This document shows, piece by piece, positions 24,472-33,398 of a stretch of DNA of 64,000 nucleotides. How positions within the stretch are numbered: position 1 is the first letter of the stretch; each line of letters opens with the position of its first letter. The position numbers and the translations under genes were made by a program. The DNA is from JBBROS01 sp964246015 (GTDB lineage Bacteria; Pseudomonadota; Alphaproteobacteria; Acetobacterales; Acetobacteraceae): contig CAXTPG010000011.1 of assembly GCA_964246015.1 (NCBI GenBank), positions 1 through 64,000 on the forward strand, written 5' to 3'. Below the pieces are notes generated by a model. It did not search any database and was not told where the DNA came from. It saw only the letters and a program-made list of their open reading frames with translations.

Positions 24472-24719
24472 CGGTCGATTCTGAGGGGACGGAGGGCGTG
24501 ATGCGGACGCTGCTGGCCGAGGTGAATGTCGGGGGGGCGGGGCTGGGGGTGGATGACGACCTGCCGGGGGCGGGGCTCACGTCGTTGAAGACGGTCGATC
24601 TGATGCTGGCGATCGAGGATCGGTTCGGGATCGAGTTTCCGGAGAAGCTGCTGAACCGGCGGACGTTCGCGACGATCGGGAACCTGGTCGAGGCGGTGGA
24701 GGGGTTGCTGCCGCCATGA
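24468..24719 (+). CDS. Small acyl/aminoacyl carrier protein
   Basis: An 83-residue, acidic four-helix carrier protein. The phosphopantetheine site is GLTSLKTVDLM with Ser39; the usual DSL is TSL here, as in carrier proteins paired with aminoacyl-synthetase-like ligases. The helix II/III region AIEDRFGIEFPEKLLN is typical of the ACP fold. It starts with GTG overlapping the hydrolase stop by 4 nt. It is the likely acceptor of the amino acid activated by the ligase encoded at 25888-26781. No phosphopantetheinyl transferase is seen in the window. Confidence 0.85.
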   Translation: MTVDSEGTEGVMRTLLAEVNVGGAGLGVDDDLPGAGLTSLKTVDLMLAIEDRFGIEFPEKLLNRRTFATIGNLVEAVEGLLPP

Positions 24720-25891
24720 CCGCATTGCCTCCGCGGGTATCGACGGTGCCGGCGGAGGCGCGGCGGATCGCGCGCGCGGTGGCGGCGCCGTTGGCGGGGG
24801 AGATCGACCGGGCGGGGCGGGTCCCGGCGGAGGCGATCGGGGCGTTGCGGGCGGCCGGGCTGCTGGGGGCGGCGGTGCCCCGGGCCATGGGGGGGCAGGG
24901 AGCCTCGATCCGCGATGTGGCGGCGGCGTGCTTCGAGCTGGGGCAGGCGTGCGCGTCGACGGCGATGGTGTTCGCGATGCACCAGATCCAGGTGGCGTGC
25001 CTGGTGCGGCATGGCGCGGACGACGCCTGGCAGGCGGGGTTCCTGCGGCGGGTGGCGACCGAGGGGCTGCTGCTGGCGAGCGGGACGACGGAGGGGGCGA
25101 CCGGGGGCGACGTGGGCGCCAGCGATTGCGCGGTGGCGCAGGCGGACGGGGTGATCCGGCTGGAGAAGACCGGTTGCGTCATCTCGTACGGCGCCGTGGC
25201 CGACGCGGTGCTGATCACGGCCCGGCGGGCGGCGGATGCGGCACCGGGGGACCAGGTGCTGCTGGTGGCGGAACGCGGGCAGTTGGAGCTGCGGCAGACC
25301 GGCGGGTGGGACACGCTGGGGATGCGCGGAACGGACAGCCGGGGGTACGCACTGCGGGCGGCGTGCGGGCCGGACCAGGTGCTGCCTGTGGGGTATGGGA
25401 TCATTTCCGCCGAGACGATGCTGCCAGTGTCGCACATCGTGTGGGCGTCGCTGTGGCTGGGGATCGCAACGGATGCGTGCGGGCGGGCGCGGGCGGCGGT
25501 GCGGGCGCGGGCGGCGCCGGGCCGGGTTCCGGGGGGTGCGGCGCGGCTGCGGGAGGCGGTGGCGGCGTTGCAGAGCCTGCGGGCGACGCTGATCGACGCG
25601 GTGGGGCGGTACGAGGCGGCGCTGGCGGAGCCGGAGCGGCTGGGATCGATCGGGTTCGGGCTGGCGATGAACGGGCTGAAGCTGCAGGCGAGCACGATGG
25701 CGGTGCAGGTGGTGGGGCAGGCGCTGCAGGCGGCGGGGCTTTCGGGCTACCGGAACGACAGCCCGCACAGCGTGGGGCGGCACCTGCGGGACGCGCATTC
25801 GTCGATCCTGATGGTGGGCAACGACCGGATCGTCGCGAACAACGCCGGGCTGATGACGGCGTGGCGGAGCGAGGAGGGGTTGTTCGAATGA
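24716..25891 (+). CDS. Acyl-CoA dehydrogenase family flavoprotein
   Basis: A 391-residue flavoprotein with the ACAD layout: an N-terminal helical domain (PRAMGGQGASIRDVAAACFELGQACASTAMVFAMH), a beta domain with TEGATGGDVGASDC and TGGWDTLGMRGTDSRGY, and a C-terminal helical domain ending SVGRHLRDAHSS. Between a carrier-protein gene and an amino acid:carrier ligase it probably oxidises the carrier-bound aminoacyl or acyl group, rather than a CoA ester of beta-oxidation. It overlaps both neighbours by 4 nt. Confidence 0.86.
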   Translation: MTALPPRVSTVPAEARRIARAVAAPLAGEIDRAGRVPAEAIGALRAAGLLGAAVPRAMGGQGASIRDVAAACFELGQACASTAMVFAMHQIQVACLVRHGADDAWQAGFLRRVATEGLLLASGTTEGATGGDVGASDCAVAQADGVIRLEKTGCVISYGAVADAVLITARRAADAAPGDQVLLVAERGQLELRQTGGWDTLGMRGTDSRGYALRAACGPDQVLPVGYGIISAETMLPVSHIVWASLWLGIATDACGRARAAVRARAAPGRVPGGAARLREAVAALQSLRATLIDAVGRYEAALAEPERLGSIGFGLAMNGLKLQASTMAVQVVGQALQAAGLSGYRNDSPHSVGRHLRDAHSSILMVGNDRIVANNAGLMTAWRSEEGLFE

Positions 25892-26781
25892 GTTTCCGGG
25901 ACGCGCTGATCGAGGCTGGCGTGATGGTGCCCAGCCCGGCGCAAGGCGTGGTGGCGTGGTCCGGGGCGTTCCAACGCGTGGTGGACGGGCTGGACCGACT
26001 GCTGGACCAGGAGTCGGCCCGGCGGGGGATGGAGGTGATGCGGTTTCCGCCGGTGATGCCGCGCAGCCATTTCGAGGCGAGCGGCTACATGAAGAGCTTC
26101 CCGCAGTTCGCCGGCACGATCCACTGCTTCTGCGGCAGCGAGGCGGATCATCGGACGCTGCTGCGGTGCATGTCGGCCGGGGAGGATTGGAGCGGGCATC
26201 AGGCGGCCACCGAGGTCGTGCTGACGCCGGCGTGCTGCTATCCGCTGTATCCGGTGCTGGGGCGGCGGGGGACGCTGCCGGCGGGGGGGGTGACGGTCGA
26301 TATCGCGTCGTGGTGCTACCGGGAGGAGCCATCGGACGATCCGGCGCGCATGCGGAGTTTCCGGCTTCGGGAGTTCGTGCGCGCGGGGTCCGCCGCGGAG
26401 GTCGCGGCGTTCCGCACGGAATGGATGGGGCGGGGGATGGCGGTCGCGGCGGCGCTGGGGCTGGAGGCGGAGTTGGAGGTGGCGAACGACCCGTTCTTCG
26501 GGCGGCCAGGGGTGCTGCGGGCGGGGATGCAGCGGGAAGAGGAAGCGAAGTTCGAGCTGGTGATCACGACGGGGGGGCCGAAGGGCACGGCGTGCGCGAG
26601 CTTCAACGACGCGAAGGATCTGTTCGGCGGGCTGTTCGGGATCGTGCAGGCGGACGGGGCGGTCGCGCGGACGGGGTGCGTGGGGTTCGGGATGGAGCGG
26701 ATGACGCTGGCGCTGTTCCATCGGCATGGCATGGACCCCGGGGCGTGGCCGGGTTCGGTGCGGGATGCATTGAGCCTGTGA
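25888..26781 (+). CDS. Class II aaRS-like amino acid:[carrier protein] ligase
   Basis: A 297-residue protein equal to the catalytic core of atypical (archaeal-type) seryl-tRNA synthetase, with no tRNA-binding domain. Motif 2 reads CYREEPSDDPARMRSFRLREF (first part, residues 143-163) and motif 3 GFGMERMTLALF (266-277). Likely zinc ligands are Cys116 or Cys117, Glu162 and Cys264, as in the amino acid:[carrier protein] ligases studied from Bradyrhizobium and Agrobacterium. These make an aminoacyl-adenylate and load it on the phosphopantetheine of a partner carrier protein, here encoded at 24468. The amino acid (Gly or Ala in known members) is not certain. Confidence 0.85.
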   Translation: MSFRDALIEAGVMVPSPAQGVVAWSGAFQRVVDGLDRLLDQESARRGMEVMRFPPVMPRSHFEASGYMKSFPQFAGTIHCFCGSEADHRTLLRCMSAGEDWSGHQAATEVVLTPACCYPLYPVLGRRGTLPAGGVTVDIASWCYREEPSDDPARMRSFRLREFVRAGSAAEVAAFRTEWMGRGMAVAAALGLEAELEVANDPFFGRPGVLRAGMQREEEAKFELVITTGGPKGTACASFNDAKDLFGGLFGIVQADGAVARTGCVGFGMERMTLALFHRHGMDPGAWPGSVRDALSL

Positions 26782-27680
26782 TGTTTCCGGCGCCGGGGAC
26801 GATCGGGCTGCACCGGCTGAACGGGCCGGAGCGGACGTGGCCCGAGACGAACTGCTACATGGATCTGTGGATCGGGCTGCTGCATGCGGCGGGGCGGGAC
26901 CCGTTGCCGCTGATGGGCGCGGCGGCCGGCATGGCGTGGGAGGGGGACCACTTCACCTTCATCAAGCCGAGTGCGGGGGATTTGTTCGCGCTGGCGGGGA
27001 TCGTGCTGCAGGAGCTGCCGCTGTGGGACGGGATGGAGGGCCACGTCGCGACGCAGGTGGCGCGGGGGGCGGTGCCGATGCCGGAGGTGGATGGGCGGTT
27101 CCTCGAAGATTGCGGGCGGCTGGGGACGAAGACGTCGATCGGGATCGTGGCGATCGACCGGGGGGGGCGGACGCTGGACTACGTGCACAATGGCGGGCTG
27201 CACCGGGTTTCAGGCGACGACTATGCGGGGGTGCTGTGCCTGCCGCCGCACGAGACGCCGCTGGTGCCTTATTGCGAGCTGGCGCGGTTCTCGGCGCATC
27301 AGCCTGCGGACGTGCGGGCGGCGGCGCGGGGCGTGCTGGCGCAGAACGTTGCGATGCGGGGGGAGGGGAACCCTGTGCTGGGCTTCGCTGCGGCGCTGCC
27401 GGGGTTGATGGAGGGGCGGGGGGAGAAGGTGCACCTGCTGTGCTTCAACACGGCGCGGCAGTTGGGCTCGGGGTTCGGGCTGCTGGCGGACCACCTGGTG
27501 TGGCTTGGGGCGGACCCGGGGCCTGCGGTGCGGCTGTCGGACCAGGCGAAGACGTTCCAGTTCCAGATGGCGCGGGCGACGCGGCGGGGCCGGTGGGATG
27601 CGGCGCTGGGGACGGGGCTGGAGGAGATGGCGGCGAGCTGGGCGGCGGTGGATGCGGTGGTGGCGGGGGTTTGCTCGTAG
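26781..27680 (+). CDS. DUF1839 family protein
   Basis: A 299-residue protein of a family regularly found beside amino acid:[carrier protein] ligases. Conserved-looking features are NCYMDLWIGLLHAAG near the N-terminus, WEGDHFTFIKPSAGDL, the Asp-Tyr-Val-His-Asn patch and the FNTARQLGSGFGLLADHL helix. The biochemical function is unknown; Cys25 and Asp28 are placed as in a possible active site, though it is only a guess. The ATG overlaps the ligase stop by 1 nt (TGATG), and it ends the operon. Confidence 0.8.
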   Translation: MFPAPGTIGLHRLNGPERTWPETNCYMDLWIGLLHAAGRDPLPLMGAAAGMAWEGDHFTFIKPSAGDLFALAGIVLQELPLWDGMEGHVATQVARGAVPMPEVDGRFLEDCGRLGTKTSIGIVAIDRGGRTLDYVHNGGLHRVSGDDYAGVLCLPPHETPLVPYCELARFSAHQPADVRAAARGVLAQNVAMRGEGNPVLGFAAALPGLMEGRGEKVHLLCFNTARQLGSGFGLLADHLVWLGADPGPAVRLSDQAKTFQFQMARATRRGRWDAALGTGLEEMAASWAAVDAVVAGVCS

Positions 27681-27725
27681 GGACTTCGGGGCGCTCGATG
27701 GCGGCGGGTGAGGGGTGGGCGGCAT

Positions 27726-27752
27726 GGTGGAATGCCGGAGGGGCATTCCACC
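27726..27752. repeat. Palindromic dispersed element, copy 1
   Basis: Perfect 11-bp arms GGTGGAATGCC and GGCATTCCACC around a GGAGG loop. A close relative occurs at 30489-30515, so this is a family rather than a chance hairpin. It lies 45 nt after the DUF1839 gene and could serve as a transcript end. The copies flank the three-gene ABC transporter at 27838-30468. Confidence 0.6.
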
Positions 27753-27837
27753 GCACGGGGTTTGCCGCGTTGTCGTGCTTGCCAGGGGTTTCTTCGTGCC
27801 GCTAGTGTCGCGCTGCAACATGTATGGGTGGTAGGAC

Positions 27838-28821
27838 ATGACGGGCCTCTCGCGACGCTCTGCACTTTCTGCCGGTCTTGGGATGGCGCTGTTGCCGGGG
27901 GCGCGGGCGATCGCGGCGCCGGGGGCGTTGCCAAGCCGGGTCGAGCTGATCGTGGGGCATGCGAAATCGGCGCATACGTGCCCGTTGTCGGCGGTGCCGG
28001 AGATGCTGAAGCCGCTGGGCGTCGATATCAAGTTCGTCGAGTTCATCCGGTACGCGGATGCCCGGACGGCGATCGGGAGCGGGTCGGTCGATATCGCGAC
28101 GACGGCGCCGGGGGATATCCTGGTGCTGCTGTCGCAGGGGGTGACCAGCGTGAAGGCGGTCACCGGGGTCGGCAGCTCCAAGAAGTTCGTGATGGCGAAG
28201 AAGGCATCGGACATCCCGAACTGGGACGCGCTGCGGGGCAAGCGGCTGGGGATCCCCGCGGGTTCGGCGGTGTGGGCGCAGTATGCGGCCTCGGTGACGG
28301 AGCGGAACTTCCCGTACGACGCGCCGAAGGTGATCAACATCCAGGGCGGCGGCCCGAGCTTCATCCAGGCGTTGCAGCGCGGCGACGTCGACGCGGTGCT
28401 GAGCTGGCAGCCGTTCGAGTCCGTGATGCTGGTGGAGAAGACCGGCGAGTTCACGCCGCTGGAGTACGGGGACAGCAAGGCGGTGGGCGGCGAGCTGGGA
28501 ATGTTCGCGGCCACGATCAACGCGCTGACGGCGAAGCGGGAGGCGCTGAACCGGTTCTTCTGGGCCTATGCGACGGTCGAGAAGCAGTTGCTGGGCGATC
28601 GGGCGGCGTTCGCGAAGGCGATCGCGGCGTATACCGGGGTCGCGGAGCCGATCGCGGCCAGCATCTCGGAGAACGTGAAGCTGGGGGGCGTGCTGAGCCT
28701 GGAGCAGTTGCAGCGGCAGGCGAAGTTCTTCCATGACATGGGCGTGCTGCAGAAGGACGTGAGCGGGCAGGTCGCCGGGTTCTGGGACAACAGCCCGATG
28801 CGGGACGCGGCGTCCGCATGA
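27838..28821 (+). CDS. ABC transporter substrate-binding protein (SsuA/TauA/NMT1 type)
   Basis: A 327-residue binding protein with a twin-arginine-type leader (LSRRSALSAGLGMALLPGARAIA). The core contains GSGSVDIATTAPGDIL, LRGKRLGIPAGSAVW and QALQRGDVDAVLSWQPFES, typical of the nitrate/sulfonate/taurine family. It overlaps the permease gene by 4 nt, and an ATPase gene follows, so the transporter is complete. Substrate not predictable: sulfonates, taurine or pyrimidine precursors are all transported by relatives. Confidence 0.88.
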   Translation: MTGLSRRSALSAGLGMALLPGARAIAAPGALPSRVELIVGHAKSAHTCPLSAVPEMLKPLGVDIKFVEFIRYADARTAIGSGSVDIATTAPGDILVLLSQGVTSVKAVTGVGSSKKFVMAKKASDIPNWDALRGKRLGIPAGSAVWAQYAASVTERNFPYDAPKVINIQGGGPSFIQALQRGDVDAVLSWQPFESVMLVEKTGEFTPLEYGDSKAVGGELGMFAATINALTAKREALNRFFWAYATVEKQLLGDRAAFAKAIAAYTGVAEPIAASISENVKLGGVLSLEQLQRQAKFFHDMGVLQKDVSGQVAGFWDNSPMRDAASA

Positions 28822-29681
28822 GTGCCGCCGCCTGCCAGGTCGGGACCAGGCCGGCGGTTGTCGCCGCCCCGCGTGCGCCCCGGCGGGGCGCCGGCGCGGT
28901 CGAGACGTTGCAGCTCTTCGTCGTGCCCCTGGTGCTGCTGGGCGCGTGGGAGGCGTGCGGGCAGTTGGAGCTGATCCCGTCGGGCCTGCTGCCGCCGCCG
29001 TCCAAGGTGTTGCAGGGGTGGTGGACCTGGGCGTTCGGCCCGGCGCGGGGAAGCCTGGCCCCCTATAGCGGGACGTGGCTGGCGAACGTCGCGTTCTCGT
29101 CGGACCGCGTGCTGCGGGGGTATGCGCTGGCGATCGCGCTGGGGGTGCCGTTCGGGCTGCTGATCGGGTGGTCGCGCGTGATGGCGCGGCTGTTCGACCC
29201 GCTGACGCAAAGCCTGCGGCCCATCCCGATCACGGCGTGGCTGCCGTTCTCGATCTCTCTGTTCGGGATCGGGGAATTCGGGTCGTTGTTCCTGATCATG
29301 CTGGGGGCGTTCTATCCGATCGTCGTGAACGCGACGCACGGGGCGCGGGACATCAACAAGAACCTGGTTCGGGCCGCGCTGATGATGGGGGCGCGGCCGC
29401 GGGACGTGCTGCTGCGGGTGGTGCTGCCGAACGCGATGCCGGCGATCTTCACGGGGATGCGGATCGGCCTGGGGATCGCGTGGACCGCGGTGATCGTGAG
29501 CGAGATGGTCGCCGTGAAGTCGGGGCTGGGGTACGTGCTGTGGGACGCGTACTACGTGGGCCGGATGGATGTGGTGCTGGCCGACATGGTCTCGATCGGC
29601 GTGCTGGGGTTCATCAGCGACCGGCTGCTGCTGCTGGTGCAGGGCCGGGTGCTGCGCTGGAAACACTTCCATTCCGTTTGA
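28818..29681 (+). CDS. ABC transporter permease (SsuC/TauC type)
   Basis: A 287-residue membrane protein with about six helices. The coupling motif region is visible as RAALMMGARPRDVLLRVVLPNAMPAIFTGMRIGLGIAW, the EAA loop of this family (named here only by its ends). It overlaps the binding-protein gene by 4 nt and is followed after 13 nt by the ATPase. Confidence 0.9.
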   Translation: MSAAACQVGTRPAVVAAPRAPRRGAGAVETLQLFVVPLVLLGAWEACGQLELIPSGLLPPPSKVLQGWWTWAFGPARGSLAPYSGTWLANVAFSSDRVLRGYALAIALGVPFGLLIGWSRVMARLFDPLTQSLRPIPITAWLPFSISLFGIGEFGSLFLIMLGAFYPIVVNATHGARDINKNLVRAALMMGARPRDVLLRVVLPNAMPAIFTGMRIGLGIAWTAVIVSEMVAVKSGLGYVLWDAYYVGRMDVVLADMVSIGVLGFISDRLLLLVQGRVLRWKHFHSV

Positions 29682-29694
29682 GGGCGCCACGGAC

Positions 29695-30468
29695 ATGCAG
29701 CCAGCCGTCGAGATGGTGGGCGTGCAGAAGGTCTATGCGGGGCGGAGCGGGCCGGTGCAGGCGCTGTCCGCCATCGATTTCACCATCGCGGACCGGGAGT
29801 TCGCGGTGCTGCTGGGACCCTCCGGGTGCGGCAAATCGACGCTGCTGAACCTGCTGGCGGGGTTCGAGGCGGCGACGGGCGGGCATGTGCGGGTGTTCGG
29901 GTCGGAGGTGGCGCAGCCGGGCCCGGACCGGGCGGTGGTGTTCCAGGAGGCGGCGCTGTTCCCGTGGTTGAGCGTGTTCGAGAACGTGGCGTTCGCGCTG
30001 CGGCTGAAGGGGACGGCGCGGCGGGAGATCGATGCGCAGGTGCGGCGGACGCTGACGCAGGTGGGGCTCGATCAGTTCGCGGATGCCTTGCCGGACCAGT
30101 TGTCGGGCGGGATGAAGCAGCGGGTGGGGATCGCGCGGGCGCTGGTGATGGAGCCGCGGGTGCTGCTGATGGACGAGCCGTTCGGGGCGCTGGACGCGCA
30201 GACCCGGCTGTCGATGCAGGAGCTGCTGCTGGGGGTGTGGGAGAAGCAGCGGAAGACGGTGCTGTTCATCACCCACGATATCGACGAGGCGATCCTGCTG
30301 GCGGACACGCTGTATGTGATGTCGGCCCGGCCGGGACGGATCAAGGCGCGGATCCCGGTGGAGCTGCCGCGGCCGCGGAACCTGGAGATGTTGTCGAGTG
30401 CGGAGTTCAATCCGTTGCGGCGAGAGATCATGCATCTGATCCGCGAGGAGCATGTCGCTGCCCATTAG
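29695..30468 (+). CDS. ABC transporter ATP-binding protein (SsuB/TauB type)
   Basis: A 257-residue ATPase with Walker A GPSGCGKST (about residue 45), Q-loop VFQEAALFPW, signature LSGGMKQRVGIARAL, Walker B VLLMDEPFGALD and switch His THDIDEA. The pattern FGALDAQTR is typical of nitrate/sulfonate/taurine importers. It completes the operon with the two preceding genes. Confidence 0.92.
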   Translation: MQPAVEMVGVQKVYAGRSGPVQALSAIDFTIADREFAVLLGPSGCGKSTLLNLLAGFEAATGGHVRVFGSEVAQPGPDRAVVFQEAALFPWLSVFENVAFALRLKGTARREIDAQVRRTLTQVGLDQFADALPDQLSGGMKQRVGIARALVMEPRVLLMDEPFGALDAQTRLSMQELLLGVWEKQRKTVLFITHDIDEAILLADTLYVMSARPGRIKARIPVELPRPRNLEMLSSAEFNPLRREIMHLIREEHVAAH

Positions 30469-30488
30469 GCGGCGTTCTTACGTGGAAT

Positions 30489-30515
30489 GGTGCAGTGCCG
30501 TCGGGGCATTGCACC
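30489..30515. repeat. Palindromic dispersed element, copy 2
   Basis: Arms GGTGCAGTGCC and GGCATTGCACC (one G-T pair) with a 5-nt loop, the same length and layout as the element at 27726-27752; 9 of 11 left-arm positions are the same. It fills the gap between the ABC ATPase gene and the FAD dehydrogenase gene and may end the transcript. Confidence 0.55.
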
Positions 30516-30548
30516 CTACGTCGCGTTGATTCTGTTCGGAGTCCGACC

Positions 30549-32015
30549 ATGCCAGTGATCCGTAATGCACCGCCGAAGTTCGATGAGAGCGTGCCTGTCG
30601 TCGTCGTGGGCGGGGGGGCGTGCGGCATGACGGCGGGGCTGGCGGCGGCGGATGCCGGGGCGGACGTGCTGGTGCTGGAGCGGGATGCGAAGCCCTTCGG
30701 CAGCACGGGGATGTCGCAGGGCTTCATCTGCGCGGCAGGCACGCGGCTGCAGCGGGATGCGGGGATCGAGGACGCGCCGGAGATCATGCTGGCGGACATC
30801 ATGGCCAAGACCCGCGGGCAGACCGACCCGGCGCTCGCCCGGACCATTGCATACGAGTCGGGGCCGACGATCGACTTCCTGACCGAGACGCATGGGCTGC
30901 CGTTGCGGGTCGATTCCGACTGGCGGGGGGATTTCGGGCATACGCGGCGGCGGATGCACGGCACGCCGCACTCGGACGGGGAGGAGCTGCTGACGCTGAT
31001 CCGCGGCGCGGCGGAGGCCCGGGGCGCGATGGTGATGACGGGCGCCCGCGTGTCGGACGTGTATGCGGACGACAGCGGACGGGTGCTGGGGGTGGGCGTC
31101 GATCGGCCCGACGGCCGGCGGGAGACGATCGGGTGCGAGGCGCTGGTGCTGGCGACGTGCGGCTTCGGGGGCAACCACGCGATGGTGCGGCAGTTCATCC
31201 CGGAGATGGCGGACAGCCCCTACCATGGGCATGAGGGCAACAAGGGCGACGGCATCCTGTGGGGGATGGAGCTGGGCGCGGCCACGGGCGACATGGGGGC
31301 GTTCCAGGGATACGGCGCGCTCGCCGAGCCGCATGGCGTGCTGTTCAACTACAACATCATCATGGAGGGCGGGATCCAGGTGAACCGGCTGGGGGAGCGG
31401 TTCTCCAACGAGTTGGCGGACATCTCGGGCCAGGGGCCGAAGGTGTGCGCGCAACCGGAGAACACGGCGTTCGCGGTGTACGACGACCGGCTGCATGCGT
31501 GGGGAAGCCACCTGCGCGAGTACAAGCAGTTGATCGAGCTGGGTGCGATCCGGTCGGCGCCGGACGCGGAGTCGCTGGCTGCGCTGCTGCGGGTGCCGGC
31601 GGAGGCGTTGGCGCGGACCCTGCACGACGTGGCGGAGATGGCGGCGGGGCGGATGGCGGATCCGTGGGGGCGGGACTTCACGAAGCATCAGCCGCTGCAG
31701 GCGCCGTATCGGGCGGTGCGGGTGAAGGGCGCGCTGTTCCATACGCAGGGGGGGCTGGAGATCGACGGCCAGGCGCGGGTGCGGCGGGCGGACGGGGGTC
31801 TGCTGCCGAACCTGTATGCGGGCGGCGGCGCGGCGCGGAGCATTTCGGGACCGGGGGTGTGGGGCTACCTGCCGGCGGCCGGGCTGTGCATGGCGGTGAC
31901 GCTGGGGCGGCTGGCGGGTCAGGCGGCGGCGCGGCAGGTGGTGCGCCGGGCCAGTGCGGCGGAGGGAGCGGGTTCAGGGGGGCGGCGCGCATGGGCGGCG
32001 GTCTTCCGACGCTGA
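30549..32015 (+). CDS. FAD-dependent oxidoreductase (fumarate reductase flavoprotein/tricarballylate dehydrogenase-like)
   Basis: A 488-residue flavoprotein. The dinucleotide motif VVVVGGGACGMTAGLAAADAG lies at residues 17-37 (shown in part), then KPFGSTGMSQGF, the substrate-domain residues HGTPHSDGEEL, and a C-terminal LYAGGGAARSISGPGVWGYLPAAGL FAD-contact region. It belongs to the family of fumarate reductase and FAD-binding dehydrogenases acting on carboxylic acids or steroids. It overlaps the MmgE/PrpD gene by 25 nt, suggesting a pathway for an alpha,beta-unsaturated or tricarboxylic acid. Confidence 0.82.
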   Translation: MPVIRNAPPKFDESVPVVVVGGGACGMTAGLAAADAGADVLVLERDAKPFGSTGMSQGFICAAGTRLQRDAGIEDAPEIMLADIMAKTRGQTDPALARTIAYESGPTIDFLTETHGLPLRVDSDWRGDFGHTRRRMHGTPHSDGEELLTLIRGAAEARGAMVMTGARVSDVYADDSGRVLGVGVDRPDGRRETIGCEALVLATCGFGGNHAMVRQFIPEMADSPYHGHEGNKGDGILWGMELGAATGDMGAFQGYGALAEPHGVLFNYNIIMEGGIQVNRLGERFSNELADISGQGPKVCAQPENTAFAVYDDRLHAWGSHLREYKQLIELGAIRSAPDAESLAALLRVPAEALARTLHDVAEMAAGRMADPWGRDFTKHQPLQAPYRAVRVKGALFHTQGGLEIDGQARVRRADGGLLPNLYAGGGAARSISGPGVWGYLPAAGLCMAVTLGRLAGQAAARQVVRRASAAEGAGSGGRRAWAAVFRR

Positions 32016-33382
32016 CCGAGGGATTGGCGGGGATCGCGGCCCGGCCCGTCGATGCGGGCACCCGGCGGCGGGCGGCGCTGCACGTGCTGGACTGGATCGG
32101 GTGCGCGTCGCTGGGGTTGCAATCCCCGGCCGGGGAGAAGCTGGCGCGGTTCGCGCGGGCGCAGGGGGCGGGGCCTTGCCTGGCGCTGGGCGCCGGGCGG
32201 TTGGCGCCGTCGGGGGCGATCCTGGTGAATGGCGGCATCGGGAACGTGCTGGAGATGGACGACACGCACCGCGTGGCCATGCTGCATCCGGGACCCGTGG
32301 TGGTGCCGGCGGCGCTGGCGGCGGCGGAGCAGGTGGGGGCGTCCGGGCCCGCGCTGCTGGATGCGGTCGTGCGGGGCTACGAGGTCATGATCCGGATCGG
32401 GTGCGCGCTGGGGCCGGCGCATTACCGGATGTTCCACAACACGGCGACCTGCGCGCCGTTCGGGGCGGCGGCGGCGGTGGGGTCGTTGCTGCGGCTGTCG
32501 ATCGGGGCGATGGTCGACGCGCTGGGGAATGCGGGGACGCAGGCGGGCGGGCTGTGGCAGTGCCGGCATTCGGAGACGATGACGAAGCAACTGCACAACG
32601 GCCGGGCGGCGCAGTCGGGATGGCTGAGCGCGATGCTGGCCGCGGACGGGTTCACGGGACCCCCGGCGATCCTGGAGGGGGAGCAGGGGTTCTTCGCCGC
32701 GCTGTGCCCGGATGCGACGCCCGAGGCGGTGCTGGCGGACGCCGAGGGCGCGTGGCGGATCGGGGAGGTGAGCTTCAAGCCCTACCCGGCGTGCCGGCAT
32801 GCCCATGCGGTGATCGACGCGGCGCTGGCGGTGCGGGACGCGCATCCGGAGGCGGTGGGCGCGGCGGACGAGGTCGTCGTGACGACGTATGCCTCGGCGG
32901 TGGATTTCTGCGACGACGCGGCGCCCGACACGCCGGCGCGGGCGCGGTTCAGCCTGCAGCACGCGGCGGCGGTGACGCTGCTGGACGGGTCGCCGTGGCT
33001 GGCAGCGTTCGAGGCGGAGACGATCGGGCGGGCGGATGTGGCGGACCTGCGGCGGCGGGTCCGGCTGGTGGTCGACTCCGGATGGGGGCATGCGCAGCCG
33101 CCGCGCTTCCGGGCGGTGGTGGAGCTGCGGCGCGGGACGGCGGTGCTGGCCCGGGCGGAGGTGCTGGATGCCAAGGGGGATCCCGCGAACCCGATGCAGG
33201 TGACGGAGGTCGGGGCCAAGGCGGCGGCGTTGATGCAGGCCGCCGGGCTGTATGGCACGGCCGCGGCGCGCATCCAGTCCGCCTGCGCCGCCCTCGTCGA
33301 CGGGGGTGACGTCTGTGCCGTCACCGATGCGCTCGCCTCGCTTCGCCTGCCCAGCGCCGCGCCTCGTTTGAAGCACGCCTGA
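31991..33382 (+). CDS. MmgE/PrpD family protein
   Basis: A 463-residue protein of the 2-methylcitrate dehydratase/itaconate decarboxylase family. Family markers include DWIGCASLG near the N-terminus, NGGIGNVLEMDDTHR, HPGPVVVPAALA, TKQLHNGRAAQSG and SFKPYPACRHAH. It overlaps the FAD dehydrogenase gene by 25 nt and is followed after 16 nt by a binding-protein gene. Members without other prp genes often act on unusual dicarboxylic or tricarboxylic acids; the substrate here is unknown. Confidence 0.86.
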   Translation: MGGGLPTLTEGLAGIAARPVDAGTRRRAALHVLDWIGCASLGLQSPAGEKLARFARAQGAGPCLALGAGRLAPSGAILVNGGIGNVLEMDDTHRVAMLHPGPVVVPAALAAAEQVGASGPALLDAVVRGYEVMIRIGCALGPAHYRMFHNTATCAPFGAAAAVGSLLRLSIGAMVDALGNAGTQAGGLWQCRHSETMTKQLHNGRAAQSGWLSAMLAADGFTGPPAILEGEQGFFAALCPDATPEAVLADAEGAWRIGEVSFKPYPACRHAHAVIDAALAVRDAHPEAVGAADEVVVTTYASAVDFCDDAAPDTPARARFSLQHAAAVTLLDGSPWLAAFEAETIGRADVADLRRRVRLVVDSGWGHAQPPRFRAVVELRRGTAVLARAEVLDAKGDPANPMQVTEVGAKAAALMQAAGLYGTAAARIQSACAALVDGGDVCAVTDALASLRLPSAAPRLKHA

Positions 33383-33398
33383 CCCCGAGGAGGCTTTC

